DNA from: Acidobacteriota bacterium
GTDB lineage: Bacteria > Acidobacteriota > Terriglobia > Versatilivoradales > Versatilivoraceae
Direction: 5' to 3'
NCBI GenBank assembly: GCA_022826755.1
Contig: JAJDUG010000042.1
Coordinates: 1 to 39,084 of the forward strand
Length of the DNA stretch: 39,084 nt
The position numbers and the translations under genes are program-made. This document shows positions 8,261 through 18,282 of the stretch, one piece after another; the stretch's first letter is position 1, and every line of letters starts with the position of its first letter. A model generated the notes under the pieces. It searched no databases and had not been told where the DNA came from. It was given only the letters and a program-made list of their open reading frames with translations.

Positions 8261-11200
8261 ATGTCTCTCAGAGGGCCCCTTCTCCCTGGTGCAATTCTGG
8301 TGCGAACCCTGGTTGCCGTCTGGCTGGCAGCCGGCTTGGCGCCAACCCCGGCAAATGCGGAGGCCAAGCCCGCGGAAACCAACCAGGTCCGCGGCCAGTC
8401 CTCCTCCGGGTTCACCCTCAAGGTGCCGGTCGAAGTGGTGGTGGTCAACGCCATCGTCACCGACCGGGACGGGAACCCCGTCACCGATCTGACCGTCGAC
8501 GACTTCGAAGTCCTCGAAAACCGCAAGAAGCAGGCCATTCAGTCGTTTTCCCAGGAAGTCTACCAGGGCTCGCAAAGCTCCCTGACCTGGGGCAGCGCGA
8601 TAGGAGCGGAAGATCCGGCGCCTGAGGAGGCTCTCCCAAAGCCCCGCCTGCTGAGCCTGGTCATCGACGATCTCACCTACCCGCCAATGGGAACCCTCCA
8701 GCGCACCATCCAGGCCGTTCGCGGATTTGTGGACAGGGGGTTGAGAGCTGAAAACTACATCTCCATCCTGACCGCCTCCCGCGGCCATTTCGTTCCCTAC
8801 ACCCGGGACAGGGAACTGCTATTGGCGGAGATTGACAGACTCCACAAAAAGCTGGACTTCACCTCGGCCATGAACCGAGCGGGATGTCTCAGAATGACCG
8901 ATGCTCAAGCCGAGGAAATCCATGTCATTTCGTCCTCGCCGGGCAGCCGGGCCTTCGACGTGGCCATGTCCGAAGCCGAAGACTGCGGGATTGGCGAAGC
9001 CTCGGCCAACGCGTTGAGCGAGAGACAGCGAGTCGGGGTCGGCGCGACCGTAATCGATCCAAACCAGCAGGCCCTGGAAGCCTTTGTACGCACCCAGGCG
9101 TCCCAGCACCTGTCCCTTAAAACGGGCCGCACCCGGCGCTTGCTGGACGTTCTGCGGGGGCATATCCGCTCTCTCGGACCGGTGGAGGCGCAGAAATCCA
9201 TGGTGCTGCTCTCGGCAGGCTTCCTGCACCGGGCGCTTCGCTATGACCTGGAGCGCCTGGTCGACCGGGCGCTGACGACCGGCATCATCTTCAACACCAT
9301 CCGGATCACCGGGCTGGAAACCAGCTCCATGTACGACGTCAGCGAAACTTTCACCGAAAACAGCAATCTCCGGCTTGAAAAGGCCTTGCTGGTCACCGAG
9401 GACCGCAGGCAAAAGGGCATGGCCCTCGATTACCTGGCCATGGCTACGGGAGGCATCTCTTTCAAGGACAACAACGACCTGGGGTCGGGTCTGAGCAAGG
9501 TGGTGGACCAGCAGTTTTCCTACTACGTCCTGAGCTACGCCACCCCTCCCAAGAAGCCCGACGGGCGCTACTACAGGCTTCGAGTGAAAGTCTCGCGGCC
9601 CGGAGTCCGGGTCACTCACCGCAAGGGCTTCTTTGCCCCCAAGGAGCGCTTGTCCCCCGAGGAACAGAAGAAGAAGGAAATGCTGGAAGCCATGCGGGCG
9701 CCCACTGATCTGAGGGAAATCCCGCTTCAGATGTCCTACCACGGCTCCCGCCTGGACCCGGACACCTTCCGGTTGGAGATCGTGACCCGGCTGGGCTTTA
9801 AGGATCTCCCCTTTCTGGTCGAAGAGGGCAAGCGGATCAATCGGATCAACCTGGCCGTGGTTGCCTTCGACGCCAAGGAGGAGTATGTCGGAGGCAACGA
9901 AAAGGCCTGGAACTTCAAGCTCGGCGACAGCAGCTACCAGGCTCTTCTTGGATCGGGACTGACCTCCAAGGTTGAGCTGGAGGTTCCAGCGGGGCGGTAT
10001 CAGGTCAAGGTCGCGGCGCGGGAGAGCCTCAACGCCGGATTGGGGTCCCTCCGTCGAACCGTTGAGGTGCCGCTGCCGGCGGACCGGGATATCATGGGGA
10101 CCCTGGAAAAGTCCGTGCTCCGTGGACTCCAGGCATCCGAGCAGCACCAGGATCTGAATCTGGATTTCAAGGCCAACTTCTTCTACCAGGAGTCCGAGCA
10201 GGCTCTGGTCCTGATCACTGCCAAGGTCTCCTACGGATCTGCAGGACACACCCCAAGAAGCTGGTTGCCGGGGAATGATCTTCGCCTGATGGGAGTTGCC
10301 TTTTCTGACGACGGGCAGGCGGAATCGCTTTTCGGCCAGACTCTCCCGCTGGCAAACGGGAAGGCGGAATCAGCCGTGCAGGGATTTCTCAAGCTGAAGC
10401 CGGGAGAGTATCGCATCAAGCTGGTAGCCGCCGACCGCCGGGGCAAATTGGGAACCGCCGAGCAGACCCTGTGGATTCCGGACCTTCCCCAGGATACGCT
10501 CATGACCAGCGGCCTGGTCTTGAGTCAGGATCTGGAGCCCTTTTCCCCATCCGTGGCCGGAATGCAGGTCCCGGAGGCCCGCTGGCTGTTTCACCGCGGG
10601 TTCCGGGTGAAGCCGGCGATCAGCAACGAAATTACTCCACCCCAACCTCTTGCCGTCTTCTACAAGCTCTATAACGCCTCCGAGCTTGAGGACGGCAATC
10701 TCACGGCCCACGTCCAGGCCGTCAAGGACACGGGTGAGGCCGTCGACTTTCCGCCGATCACGCTGGACCGTAACCACCTGGAAGAGCGGGCGCCCGGTCA
10801 GGTTGCGGTGGGCTTCAAACTGTCCACCCAATCCTTGAGCCCGGGCAACTACCGATTCGAGATTACCACCGAGGAAACAGGCAGCGGCCGAGCCACCATC
10901 ACCGAGACCGATTTCGTGGTGAAGCAGGGCTCGGAAGTAGCGGCGTCCGTGGACGTGCCCGCGCCACTCAAACCCGCTGAGACTCCTGTCGACGAAACCT
11001 CCGGACCGAAACCGGTCGTTGGCCTTGACCTGAAAAAGATCAGGGACAGCCTGGAAATCCCACGGTCCTCGGGCAACGGAGCTCCCGCACCGCCCTACCG
11101 GTTCCGCGGCGATATCCTGGCCTGCGCCAACGACCAGGGAGAGCCCGGCTACAACCCGGATCATCCGGGCGAGTGCGGCGATCTGCGAGGAAACCGACTG

Positions 11201-12574
11201 CAGTCGCACGCCTTGAAGGGAAAGAATCTCTTTGGAGCCAACCTGAGCGGCATGGACCTTCGCGAGGCCGACCTTCGGGATGCGGTGCTGCTGAGAGCCG
11301 ACCTGACCCAAACCAGGCTTTGGGGAGCCGACTTGCGAGGCGCCGACCTTCGGGGGGCCAAACTCGCCGGCGCCGAACTGATCAAGGCCAGGCTGGACGG
11401 CGCCCAACTTCAAGGGGCCGATCTGACCGATGCCAGCCTGACCCAGGCCAGCCTGGAAGGAGCCAACTTGCTGGGCGCCAATTTGCAGGGAGCCATCCTG
11501 AAGGATGCCCGCTTGAACCAGGCCAATCTGCAGGTGGCAGACCTGTTGGAAGCGGTACTGTTCGGCAGCGACCTGAGGCAAGCCGACCTTCGGGGCGCAA
11601 GAATGACCCAAGCTGCTCTGGTCGATGGAAGGGAGGCCAATCTCTTTATCCCCCTTGCCGGCAGTATCAAGATCGGCAAGACGCGTTTTGCCGGGGCCCT
11701 CTTTGACAACAGCACCCAATTGCCCTTCGATTCCCAACAGGCCCAGACCAGGAAAATGCAGCCCGCCGACACTCCCTCCGCCTACAGTCGGCCCGAGTTC
11801 CTCATGCAAACCGGGTCCGAGGAATTTACCGTCACCGGCTCCGAAGCGCCCACTCTCGCCTCCGGCAAGCTCGGCGGGGTGCCGACCGACGCCGAATGGC
11901 CGGACTTTCTGGATGCCGTCCGTCGCAGGATCGACGCAACCGCGCAGAACCTGCCCAATTTCGTCTGTCGCCGCCGGACAGAGCGATTTGAGCGGCTGTT
12001 CCAAGGATGGCAGGAAAAGGACCAGCTCCAGGAAGACCTCTTGTTCGCCAACGGAGAAGAAACCTATCAGCCGGTCGAGGGGCACAAGGGAAGGGCCAGC
12101 CTGGACGGCGCTTATTCCATCGGACAATACGCGGCCGCTCTCCAAAACGTGTTTCTTCCTCAGAGCAGGACCACGTTCCGTCTGGAGGGCGCCGATGAGA
12201 TCGAGGGACGTCAGACCGTGCGGGTAGCCTTTCGGATTCCGCAGGAGACGTCTTCCCTTCAAGTGACCTTCCAGGGCAACCCCCTGCGAGTGGGTTACAG
12301 AGGACTGTGCTGGATCGACGTCAACACCTTCCAGGTGGTCAAACTGATCAAGGAGACGGTAGATCTCCCCGAGGATTTCCCCATCAAGACCTCGGAGGTC
12401 AGCATCGCCTACGACCGCATCCGGATCGGGGAGAGCCAACACTGGCTTCCGGTGCGGGCTCAGTTCAACATGTCGGTCGGCATCCTGCAGAGTGCCCGGG
12501 TCCATACCCGGAACGTCACCCGGTTCACCGACTATCGACAATTCGAAACCGACGTGAAGCTGCTGCTCGAGTAG
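8261..12574 (+). CDS. Secreted VWFA-related protein fused to pentapeptide repeats
   Basis: This 1437-residue protein starts with a signal peptide (about residues 1-34, ending ANA). A beta domain follows, with [19 protein letters not shown] near 60-80, the hallmark opening of the acidobacterial VWFA-related family. Next comes a von Willebrand A-like fold at about 125-330, where the usual DxSxS metal site is replaced by VIDDLT. The family's closing segment ([20 protein letters not shown]) is near 426-446. Beta-rich modules fill 450-960. About 27 pentapeptide repeats of A(D/N)LxG type occupy about 985-1123. A C-terminal domain (about 1195-1437) begins with [24 protein letters not shown]. It is probably an exported or surface protein of unknown role. 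The start is ATG with AGGA upstream, and it has its own likely promoter. Confidence 0.9.
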   Translation: MSLRGPLLPGAILVRTLVAVWLAAGLAPTPANAEAKPAETNQVRGQSSSGFTLKVPVEVVVVNAIVTDRDGNPVTDLTVDDFEVLENRKKQAIQSFSQEVYQGSQSSLTWGSAIGAEDPAPEEALPKPRLLSLVIDDLTYPPMGTLQRTIQAVRGFVDRGLRAENYISILTASRGHFVPYTRDRELLLAEIDRLHKKLDFTSAMNRAGCLRMTDAQAEEIHVISSSPGSRAFDVAMSEAEDCGIGEASANALSERQRVGVGATVIDPNQQALEAFVRTQASQHLSLKTGRTRRLLDVLRGHIRSLGPVEAQKSMVLLSAGFLHRALRYDLERLVDRALTTGIIFNTIRITGLETSSMYDVSETFTENSNLRLEKALLVTEDRRQKGMALDYLAMATGGISFKDNNDLGSGLSKVVDQQFSYYVLSYATPPKKPDGRYYRLRVKVSRPGVRVTHRKGFFAPKERLSPEEQKKKEMLEAMRAPTDLREIPLQMSYHGSRLDPDTFRLEIVTRLGFKDLPFLVEEGKRINRINLAVVAFDAKEEYVGGNEKAWNFKLGDSSYQALLGSGLTSKVELEVPAGRYQVKVAARESLNAGLGSLRRTVEVPLPADRDIMGTLEKSVLRGLQASEQHQDLNLDFKANFFYQESEQALVLITAKVSYGSAGHTPRSWLPGNDLRLMGVAFSDDGQAESLFGQTLPLANGKAESAVQGFLKLKPGEYRIKLVAADRRGKLGTAEQTLWIPDLPQDTLMTSGLVLSQDLEPFSPSVAGMQVPEARWLFHRGFRVKPAISNEITPPQPLAVFYKLYNASELEDGNLTAHVQAVKDTGEAVDFPPITLDRNHLEERAPGQVAVGFKLSTQSLSPGNYRFEITTEETGSGRATITETDFVVKQGSEVAASVDVPAPLKPAETPVDETSGPKPVVGLDLKKIRDSLEIPRSSGNGAPAPPYRFRGDILACANDQGEPGYNPDHPGECGDLRGNRLQSHALKGKNLFGANLSGMDLREADLRDAVLLRADLTQTRLWGADLRGADLRGAKLAGAELIKARLDGAQLQGADLTDASLTQASLEGANLLGANLQGAILKDARLNQANLQVADLLEAVLFGSDLRQADLRGARMTQAALVDGREANLFIPLAGSIKIGKTRFAGALFDNSTQLPFDSQQAQTRKMQPADTPSAYSRPEFLMQTGSEEFTVTGSEAPTLASGKLGGVPTDAEWPDFLDAVRRRIDATAQNLPNFVCRRRTERFERLFQGWQEKDQLQEDLLFANGEETYQPVEGHKGRASLDGAYSIGQYAAALQNVFLPQSRTTFRLEGADEIEGRQTVRVAFRIPQETSSLQVTFQGNPLRVGYRGLCWIDVNTFQVVKLIKETVDLPEDFPIKTSEVSIAYDRIRIGESQHWLPVRAQFNMSVGILQSARVHTRNVTRFTDYRQFETDVKLLLE

Positions 12575-12909
12575 AGCGTTCCAGTGGCTTTTCCACGGCT
12601 GCCCCCCGGCCCTCGATCAGCTTACCTGGACGGCTGAGCGCGGCCCCCGCATTGGCGGCTTTCCGGAACCCGGCGCCAGCTTGGCCGCCCAAGCGGCGGC
12701 CAAACAGCATCCTTCCGAAACGCAGGGCCTCTTCCGAATCGACCCTCCCTTTCGACACGCTTCTCAACAGTGCAACCCGGTGGGAAATGCGGACTTGGGC
12801 GGTTGCCGAGAATCTCGGGCGCTGTGCTATACTGCTCGCTCCTCGGGGCAGGGTCCCCGGGAACCGACCCCTCCCGACACCCGGCGCCGGTCCATGTCAA
12901 GGAACTGAA
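12575..12909. other. Intergenic region upstream of ilvE
   Basis: No gene is supported here. Plus-strand frames that run into ilvE lack conserved sequence before the TTG at 12910. The right third holds a promoter-like pair (12803-12833), then a GC-rich leader in which a GGGGCAGGGTCCCCGGG segment can fold on itself. No known leader RNA or amino-acid attenuator peptide was recognised. Confidence 0.5.
12803..12833 (+). promoter_or_regulatory. ilvE: Possible promoter of the ilvE-recX-alaS cluster
   Basis: TTGCCG (12803-12808) and TATACT (12828-12833) form a sigma-70-like pair with a 19-base spacer. The -10 matches the consensus at five of six positions; the spacer is longer than optimal. It lies 76 bases before the TTG start of ilvE. 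Confidence 0.4.
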
Positions 12910-13830
12910 TTGCCGATTCCCAAGTCGCAAAAGATCTGGTTCAACGGACATTTCGTCCCATGGGACGATGCCAAGATCCACGTTCTTTCCCACGTGGTGA
13001 ACTACGGGTCCGCCGTTTTCGAAGGCATTCGCTGCTACCACACGGTCAAGGGCTCGGCGGTATTCTGCCTGGACAGACACGTGGAGCGTCTCCTGAATTC
13101 GGCCAAGCTCTACCGCATGCAGATTCCCTACTCAGGCGAGGATCTCTGCCGGGCCATCCTGGACACCATTCGGGAAAACAGGCTGAAGGAATGCTACATC
13201 CGACCCATCATTCTCAGGGGCTACGGCGAGATTGGCGTCAACCCGCTGGGCTGTCCCCTGGAGGTCGTCATCGCCGTCTGGGAGTGGGGCCAGTATCTCG
13301 GCAAGGAAGCTCTGGAGCGAGGCGTGGACGTCTGCGTCTCTTCCTGGAACCGCATCGCCCCCAATACGCTCCCCACCCTGGCCAAGGCGGGAGCCAACTA
13401 CATGAACTCCCAGCTCATCAAGATGGAGGCCATGCAGGGCGGCTACTCGGAGGGCATCGCCCTGGACACCGCCGGCTACGTCAGCGAAGGCAGTGGCGAG
13501 AACATCTTTGTCATCAAGGAGGGCGTGGCCCTGACGCCCGCGCTGGCCTCTTCCGTTCTCCCCGGAATCACTCGCCGTGCAGTGATCGCGATCTGCCGCG
13601 ACCTCGGCATTGAAGTTCGGGAGCAGGGCATCGCTCGCGAACTTCTCTACCTGGCAGACGAGTTGTTCTTTACGGGAACCGCCGCAGAAGTCACGCCGAT
13701 CCGCAGCGTGGACAGGATCAGCGTCGGCAGCGGCCGCCGGGGACCGGTCACCGCCAGAATCCAGCAACGATTCTTTCAGATCGTTGAAGGCAAGAGCGAT
13801 GACCACCCCGAATGGCTGGCCTTCCTATGA
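12910..13830 (+). CDS. ilvE: Branched-chain amino acid aminotransferase
   Basis: This PLP enzyme makes the last step of valine, leucine and isoleucine synthesis. I start it at TTG 12910, which has AAGGA six bases upstream. The 306-residue result matches the usual length and opens with [18 protein letters not shown], the family's N-terminal strand pair. The [10 protein letters not shown] segment lies near 35-45. The PLP lysine is Lys159 in [13 protein letters not shown], the same number as in the E. coli enzyme. [13 protein letters not shown] near the C-terminus binds the substrate carboxylate and cofactor phosphate. The longer open frame upstream is not conserved. Its 3' end overlaps recX by 32 bases, suggesting one transcript. 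Confidence 0.94.
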   Translation: MPIPKSQKIWFNGHFVPWDDAKIHVLSHVVNYGSAVFEGIRCYHTVKGSAVFCLDRHVERLLNSAKLYRMQIPYSGEDLCRAILDTIRENRLKECYIRPIILRGYGEIGVNPLGCPLEVVIAVWEWGQYLGKEALERGVDVCVSSWNRIAPNTLPTLAKAGANYMNSQLIKMEAMQGGYSEGIALDTAGYVSEGSGENIFVIKEGVALTPALASSVLPGITRRAVIAICRDLGIEVREQGIARELLYLADELFFTGTAAEVTPIRSVDRISVGSGRRGPVTARIQQRFFQIVEGKSDDHPEWLAFL

Positions 13831-14362
13831 CTCCGACAGCCCCAATCCCCCGCATCGCTCCGTGAGCCAGGAGCCTCGACCCCACGATTCAGAGTCACTC
13901 TTCCAATGGGCGCTCCGGGCCCTGGGCCGGAAGGCCCACTCCACCCGGGAGCTGGAAGCCAAACTGCTGGCCCGGACCGATGATTCATCCGTGGTGGCCG
14001 GCGTCCTTGGCCGTTTGAAGGCGCGCGGCTACCTGGACGACCGCCAGTGCATCGAGACCCTTGCGGCGGCGCGCCTCCGCCGGGGCGACAGCGGCCGGTC
14101 AAGGCTGCAGAGAGAGATGGCTGCTCGCGGGCTGCCCCGGGACCTGGTCAACCAGGTCCTGGACGAGATGTTCCCGCTGGCAGAGGAGCTGGACCATATG
14201 CGCCGCAGTCTGGAACGCAAGCTGATCTCCTTGCCCGAGCCATGGGATGAAAAAAGACTGGCCAGGCTCTATAATTACCTGCTCGGCCGGGGCTTCCCTG
14301 CGGAGGCGGTGCGCCGGGAGTTCAGGAAGCGATTCCATCGACCCGTCGAATGGGGGGATTGA
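13799..14362 (+). CDS. recX: Regulatory protein RecX
   Basis: RecX binds RecA filaments and limits recombination and the SOS response. The product is all-helical. It contains [22 protein letters not shown] at about 41-62, [15 protein letters not shown] near 73-87 and [14 protein letters not shown] near 111-124, the three-helix repeats of RecX. From ATG 13799 it has 187 residues and overlaps the end of ilvE. A GTG at 13862 would remove a poorly conserved 21-residue leader and is also plausible. It is not beside recA; instead it precedes alaS, and recX next to alaS is a pairing known in other bacteria. Confidence 0.87.
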   Translation: MTTPNGWPSYDSDSPNPPHRSVSQEPRPHDSESLFQWALRALGRKAHSTRELEAKLLARTDDSSVVAGVLGRLKARGYLDDRQCIETLAAARLRRGDSGRSRLQREMAARGLPRDLVNQVLDEMFPLAEELDHMRRSLERKLISLPEPWDEKRLARLYNYLLGRGFPAEAVRREFRKRFHRPVEWGD

Positions 14363-14406
14363 TCAACCCTTCGGCAGGACAGGTGGACGTACAGGAAACC
14401 GAAGTC

Positions 14407-17061
14407 GTGACTGGAAACGAAACCCGCAGGCAGTTCCTGGAATTTTTTCATCAGAGGGGGCACCGTATCGTCAGGAGTTCCTCGCTGGTCCCCGCCGACG
14501 ACCCCACACTGCTGTTCACCAATGCAGGCATGAACCAGTTCAAGGACGTTTTCCTGGGGCGGGAAGCGCGGGACTACCTGCGGGCCACAACCTCCCAGAA
14601 ATGCGTCCGGGCAGGCGGAAAGCACAACGACTTCGAGAACGTGGGCAAGACCGACAGGCACCACACCTTCTTCGAAATGCTGGGGAACTTTTCCTTCGGC
14701 GACTACTTCAAGTCGGAAGCCATCCCCCTGGCGTGGAAGCTGGTGACCGAGGTTTACGGGCTCGATCCGGAGCAACTCTGGATCACGGTCTACCGGGACG
14801 ATGATGAAGCGCACCGGATCTGGAACCGGGAGGTCGGGGTTGGGTCCCACCGCATCTTTCGCCTGGGAGAGAAGGACAACTTCTGGGCCATGGGAGATAC
14901 CGGCCCCTGTGGACCCTGCTCCGAGATTCACTTCGACCAGGGACCGGCCGCCGGCTGCGAAGCCGGATACACGAAATGCAGCTTTCCCTGCGAGTGCGGC
15001 CGCTTCGTCGAAATCTGGAACCTGGTGTTCATGGAGTTCGACCGGCAGAGCTCGGGGAAACTGGTTCCCTTGCCCAAGCCCTCGGTCGACACCGGCATGG
15101 GGTTGGAGCGCATGACGGCAGTGCTCCAGGGGAAGCGCAGCAACTACGACACAGACCTGCTGAAGCCACTCACCCGATACGCGGCCGAAATATCCGGACG
15201 GGACTACGGCAGCCACAAGGCCGACGACGTTTCCATGCGGGTGATCGCGGATCATGCCAGGGCGACGGCATTCCTCGTCAGCGACGGGGTGGTTCCCTCC
15301 AATGACGGCCGCGGCTATGTGCTTCGCAAAATCATGCGTCGCGCCATTCGGCACGGCAGGCTGATCGGAATCGAGGACGAATTTCTGCACCGCATGGCCG
15401 ACCGGGTGGCGGACCTCATGCAGGATTCCTATCCGGAGCTGGCCTCTACGCGGGAGTACGTTTCCAGGGTGGTGCTCCACGAGGAGCAGCGCTTCTCTTC
15501 CACCCTGCGGATTGCATTGGACCAGCTCAGTGATGTGCTGGACCGGCTGGAACCGTCCGGGAGCCGGCAGGACAGGCTGCCGGGTGAGGTCATGTTCAAG
15601 TTCTACGACACCTACGGCCTGCCCCTGGACCTGATGCAGGAGATCGCGGACGAGAATGGACTGATCCTGGACGAAGAGGGTTTCAACCGGCGGCTGACGG
15701 CTCAGCGCGAGAGGGGACGCGCCAGTTGGAAGGAAACGGCCACCGCCGCCGGCTCAGCACCGCCGCCCACCGCGGAAAAAACCCGATTCCTGGGCTACAC
15801 CCAGCTTGAAACCGGCGAGGCGATCATCAGGAGCATCCTGATCCAGGGAAAGCAGACCACCTTGCTGCCGGCCGGCAAGGTGGGAGAGGTCTTCCTGGAC
15901 CGGACCCCCTTCTACGCGGAAACGGGAGGCCAGCTTGGAGACGCCGGGGTCTTGCAGGGCGGCGAGACGGAAGGCGTTGTGCAGGACACCTATCCCGCCC
16001 CTCCCGGCTACTCGGCTCACCTGGTCAGGTGCGCCCGGGGAGCCCTGCAGGTGGGCGACAGGGTTGAGGCTCGGGTGGACGGGACTCGCCGGGATTCCAT
16101 CAGGAAGAACCACACCGCCACCCACTTGCTCCATGCCGCCCTCCGCCAACTGGTCGGGTTTCACGTCAAGCAGTCCGGCTCGCTGGTGGCCCCCGATCGC
16201 TTGCGCTTCGACTTCACCCACTATGCGGCCCTTTCGCCGGAGGACCTTATCGAGATCGAGGACCTGGTGAACCGCAAGGTGATGGAAAACCTGCCCGTCA
16301 CCACTCTGGTCCAGGACTTGAACCAGGCGGTTTCGGAAGGAGCCATGGCTCTTTTCGGCGAGAAGTACGGCGAACAGGTGCGGGTAGTGTCGGTGAACGG
16401 GTTCAGCAAGGAGCTTTGCGGCGGCACCCACGTCTCCCGCACCGGCGATATCGGATTGTTCAAAATCGTCGGCGAGAGCGGGATCGCGGCAGGGGTCCGC
16501 CGCATTGAAGCGATTACGGGTACCGGAGCGCTGCGGCGCTTTCGCGAGGACGAAGAACTGCTCGGCCAGTTGGAGGGACTTTCCAAGGGAACCCGGCCCG
16601 AACTGGTGGGGTCGGTCCGCAGATACCAGGCATCCATCAGGTCCCTGGAGAAGGAACTCCAGGAAATGCGCTACCGGCTGGCCCAGGACCGCGTCGGGCA
16701 ACTGCTGCATTCCGCCAGGAGCGTCAACGGCGTCAAGGTCTTGACTTCCGTGGTGGACCGGCTGGACAATGCCTCGCTGCGCAATCTGGCTGACGAGTTG
16801 AAGTCGCGGATCGGCCGCGGCGTGGTGGTGCTGGCCACTTCGGGTTCCGGCAAAGTCTCTCTGGTTGCGGCCATCACCTCCGATCTGACTTCCCGTCTGC
16901 ACGCAGGCAGAATGGTCAAGGAAATCGCCTCGATGGTCGGCGGCGGCGGGGGCGGCAGACCGGATCTGGCCGAAGCCGGGGGCAGGGACCCGAGCAAACT
17001 ACCCCTGGCGTTGGAGGCGGTTGCCGGCTACGTGGAGAAGCATGTTCAGGGGGTCGGTTGA
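14407..17061 (+). CDS. alaS: Alanine-tRNA ligase
   Basis: This class II synthetase charges tRNA-Ala and edits mischarged Ser and Gly. I choose GTG 14407 because the product then begins TGNETRRQFLEFFHQRGHR, which matches the family's start. ATG 14350 would overlap recX and add unconserved residues. The 884-residue product has the catalytic core with LLFTNAGMNQFKDVF and FFEMLGNFSFGDYFK. The editing-domain zinc ligands are HTATH (His569, His573) and CGGTH (Cys671, His675). A C-terminal dimerisation domain ends in a GGGGGGRPDLAEAGG segment. All key motifs are intact. Confidence 0.96.
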   Translation: MTGNETRRQFLEFFHQRGHRIVRSSSLVPADDPTLLFTNAGMNQFKDVFLGREARDYLRATTSQKCVRAGGKHNDFENVGKTDRHHTFFEMLGNFSFGDYFKSEAIPLAWKLVTEVYGLDPEQLWITVYRDDDEAHRIWNREVGVGSHRIFRLGEKDNFWAMGDTGPCGPCSEIHFDQGPAAGCEAGYTKCSFPCECGRFVEIWNLVFMEFDRQSSGKLVPLPKPSVDTGMGLERMTAVLQGKRSNYDTDLLKPLTRYAAEISGRDYGSHKADDVSMRVIADHARATAFLVSDGVVPSNDGRGYVLRKIMRRAIRHGRLIGIEDEFLHRMADRVADLMQDSYPELASTREYVSRVVLHEEQRFSSTLRIALDQLSDVLDRLEPSGSRQDRLPGEVMFKFYDTYGLPLDLMQEIADENGLILDEEGFNRRLTAQRERGRASWKETATAAGSAPPPTAEKTRFLGYTQLETGEAIIRSILIQGKQTTLLPAGKVGEVFLDRTPFYAETGGQLGDAGVLQGGETEGVVQDTYPAPPGYSAHLVRCARGALQVGDRVEARVDGTRRDSIRKNHTATHLLHAALRQLVGFHVKQSGSLVAPDRLRFDFTHYAALSPEDLIEIEDLVNRKVMENLPVTTLVQDLNQAVSEGAMALFGEKYGEQVRVVSVNGFSKELCGGTHVSRTGDIGLFKIVGESGIAAGVRRIEAITGTGALRRFREDEELLGQLEGLSKGTRPELVGSVRRYQASIRSLEKELQEMRYRLAQDRVGQLLHSARSVNGVKVLTSVVDRLDNASLRNLADELKSRIGRGVVVLATSGSGKVSLVAAITSDLTSRLHAGRMVKEIASMVGGGGGGRPDLAEAGGRDPSKLPLALEAVAGYVEKHVQGVG

Positions 17062-17132
17062 CCAGCCGATGTTTTCAGTGTCGAGGGGGTTATCCAGCAA
17101 CGACAACCACTAAGTACCGAAAAGAGGTATCC

Positions 17133-17173
17133 ATCTTCAATAACGATCAGCCGTTTTTCCTCGTATGATCCGC
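17133..17173 (+). repeat. Dispersed 41-base intergenic element, copy 2
   Basis: This block aligns without gaps to 3080-3120 with seven mismatches. GATCA and TGATC sit at the same places in both copies. It lies between alaS and the lytic transglycosylase gene, in a stretch without a gene (17062-17312). Confidence 0.55.
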
Positions 17174-17312
17174 ACGGCAGGGCGGTGGCCCGGCTAACCT
17201 GGAAGTCCCCGCCAAGCATCGGCCCATGGAGAATTGGTTAGACTTTTTCCGGTTCCGAACCATCTACATTTCCTGAGAGTGAACGTTGTCCCGTTATCCA
17301 GCTCCCGTTCCC

Positions 17313-18032
17313 ATGTCCCCCACGAAAATCGACACTCCCGGTTGGAACCTGAACCGATACGTGACTTGGGCCGGCTGCCTGTTCACCCTGGTCGTATGCC
17401 CGACCTCGATCGGCGGCGAGATCGACAGCTTCACCGGACCCGACGGACACCGCATATTTTCCAATGCCGGAAATTTCGCCATAGGCCCGTCCGGTTCTGC
17501 CACGCTGCCCGAGCCGGGCGCGCGACTGAGAATTCGCCGAAGGGGGCAGCCTCCTGCCGGGATCGGACGACTCATCGACCGCTTCGCCCGAAAACACGGG
17601 ATGGATCCGGAACTGGTCAAGGCGGTAGCCAGGGTGGAGTCCAACTACAATCCAACGGCAATTTCCCCCAAGGGAGCCCTGGGAGTCATGCAGTTGCTGC
17701 CGGCGACCGCCAAGCGGTTTGGGGTGGCCGACGCCTTCGATCCCGCCCAGAACATCGAGGGGGGCATACGCTACCTCAAGTTCCTGCGGGATCGGTTCCC
17801 CGGCAATCTTTCCCTGGTGCTGGCGGCCTACAACGCGGGCGAAAACGCCGTCCGCAAGCATGGCGGCATTCCCCCCTACCGCGAGACTCGGGATTACGTC
17901 CAAAAGATCCGGCAGCTTTATGGCCGGGATCTGCCGGACCCATCCTCGAGTGGAGTGAAACCGGAAATCGTCAGCTTCCGGGATTCCGCCGGCCGGCTGG
18001 TCTATTCCAACCTGGAATCATCCTACCGATAG
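17313..18032 (+). CDS. Lytic murein transglycosylase (SLT domain)
   Basis: This enzyme cleaves the MurNAc-GlcNAc bond of peptidoglycan in the periplasm. A hydrophobic segment near residues 16-34 (YVTWAGCLFTLVVC) probably acts as a signal peptide or anchor. The SLT domain spans about 85-210. Catalytic Glu109 lies in AVARVESNYNP, followed by SPKGALGVMQLLPATA and the closing AYNAGENAV motif. Two short segments with DxxGRxxYSN-like sequence flank it (near 40-55 and at the C-terminus), resembling DUF4124-type strands often linked to SLT proteins. ATG 17313 is used; a TTG at 17286 would extend it by nine residues. No strong ribosome binding site decides between them. Confidence 0.88.
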   Translation: MSPTKIDTPGWNLNRYVTWAGCLFTLVVCPTSIGGEIDSFTGPDGHRIFSNAGNFAIGPSGSATLPEPGARLRIRRRGQPPAGIGRLIDRFARKHGMDPELVKAVARVESNYNPTAISPKGALGVMQLLPATAKRFGVADAFDPAQNIEGGIRYLKFLRDRFPGNLSLVLAAYNAGENAVRKHGGIPPYRETRDYVQKIRQLYGRDLPDPSSSGVKPEIVSFRDSAGRLVYSNLESSYR

Positions 18033-18262
18033 CGCCTGCCTGCTACTCCCCTGTTTCGCCCTGTGTCAGTCACCCCGTCATATGCGACGGCGGTGCGGCA
18101 AGGCAGGCAGTGGAGAGTGAAGAGTGGAGAGTGAAGAGTTAATTGATCGATACGTAACGTGTCATTTCGGTCTCGGCGCGATCCCTCAAGAAGTGCAACT
18201 CGGTCATCAGGGGTTTGCATACTCCCGGAAAACTTCACTCTCCACTCCCCACTCTCCACTCT
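18033..18262. other. Intergenic region between convergent genes
   Basis: The lytic transglycosylase and FG-GAP genes converge here. The stretch is dominated by the inverted minisatellite listed at 18108-18282, whose central part (about 18140-18232) has no recognised gene or RNA. Confidence 0.6.
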
Positions 18263-18282
18263 TCACTCTCCACTCTCCACTG
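18108..18282. repeat. Inverted minisatellite of GGAGAGTGAAGAG-type units
   Basis: The left arm (18108-18138) is a run of GTGGAGAGTGAAGA-like units. The right arm (18234-18282) is the opposite-strand version, CTTCACTCTCCACT repeated about four times with small changes. The two arms could fold into a long stem around about 95 bases of unique sequence. The right arm runs into the end of the FG-GAP gene, whose last five residues and stop codon are repeat sequence. The stem may end transcription from both sides. Confidence 0.75.

Noticed and set aside
8819-10249. Minus-strand open frame of 476 codons opposite the VWA domain
   Set aside because: Antisense to a well-supported gene, with no recognised domain and composition typical of a shadow.
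10370-12541. Long minus-strand open frame (723 codons) opposite the pentapeptide part of the VWA gene
   Set aside because: It is a shadow. The repeat-rich sense strand in GC-rich DNA keeps the antisense frame open; its product is low-complexity with no domain.
12307-12909. N-terminal extension of ilvE
   Set aside because: It overlaps the end of the VWA gene in another frame and is not conserved. TTG 12910 with AAGGA gives the normal family length.
18108-18282. CRISPR-like repeat array
   Set aside because: Units are about 10-14 bases, contiguous and in opposite orientations, without regular spacers or nearby cas genes.
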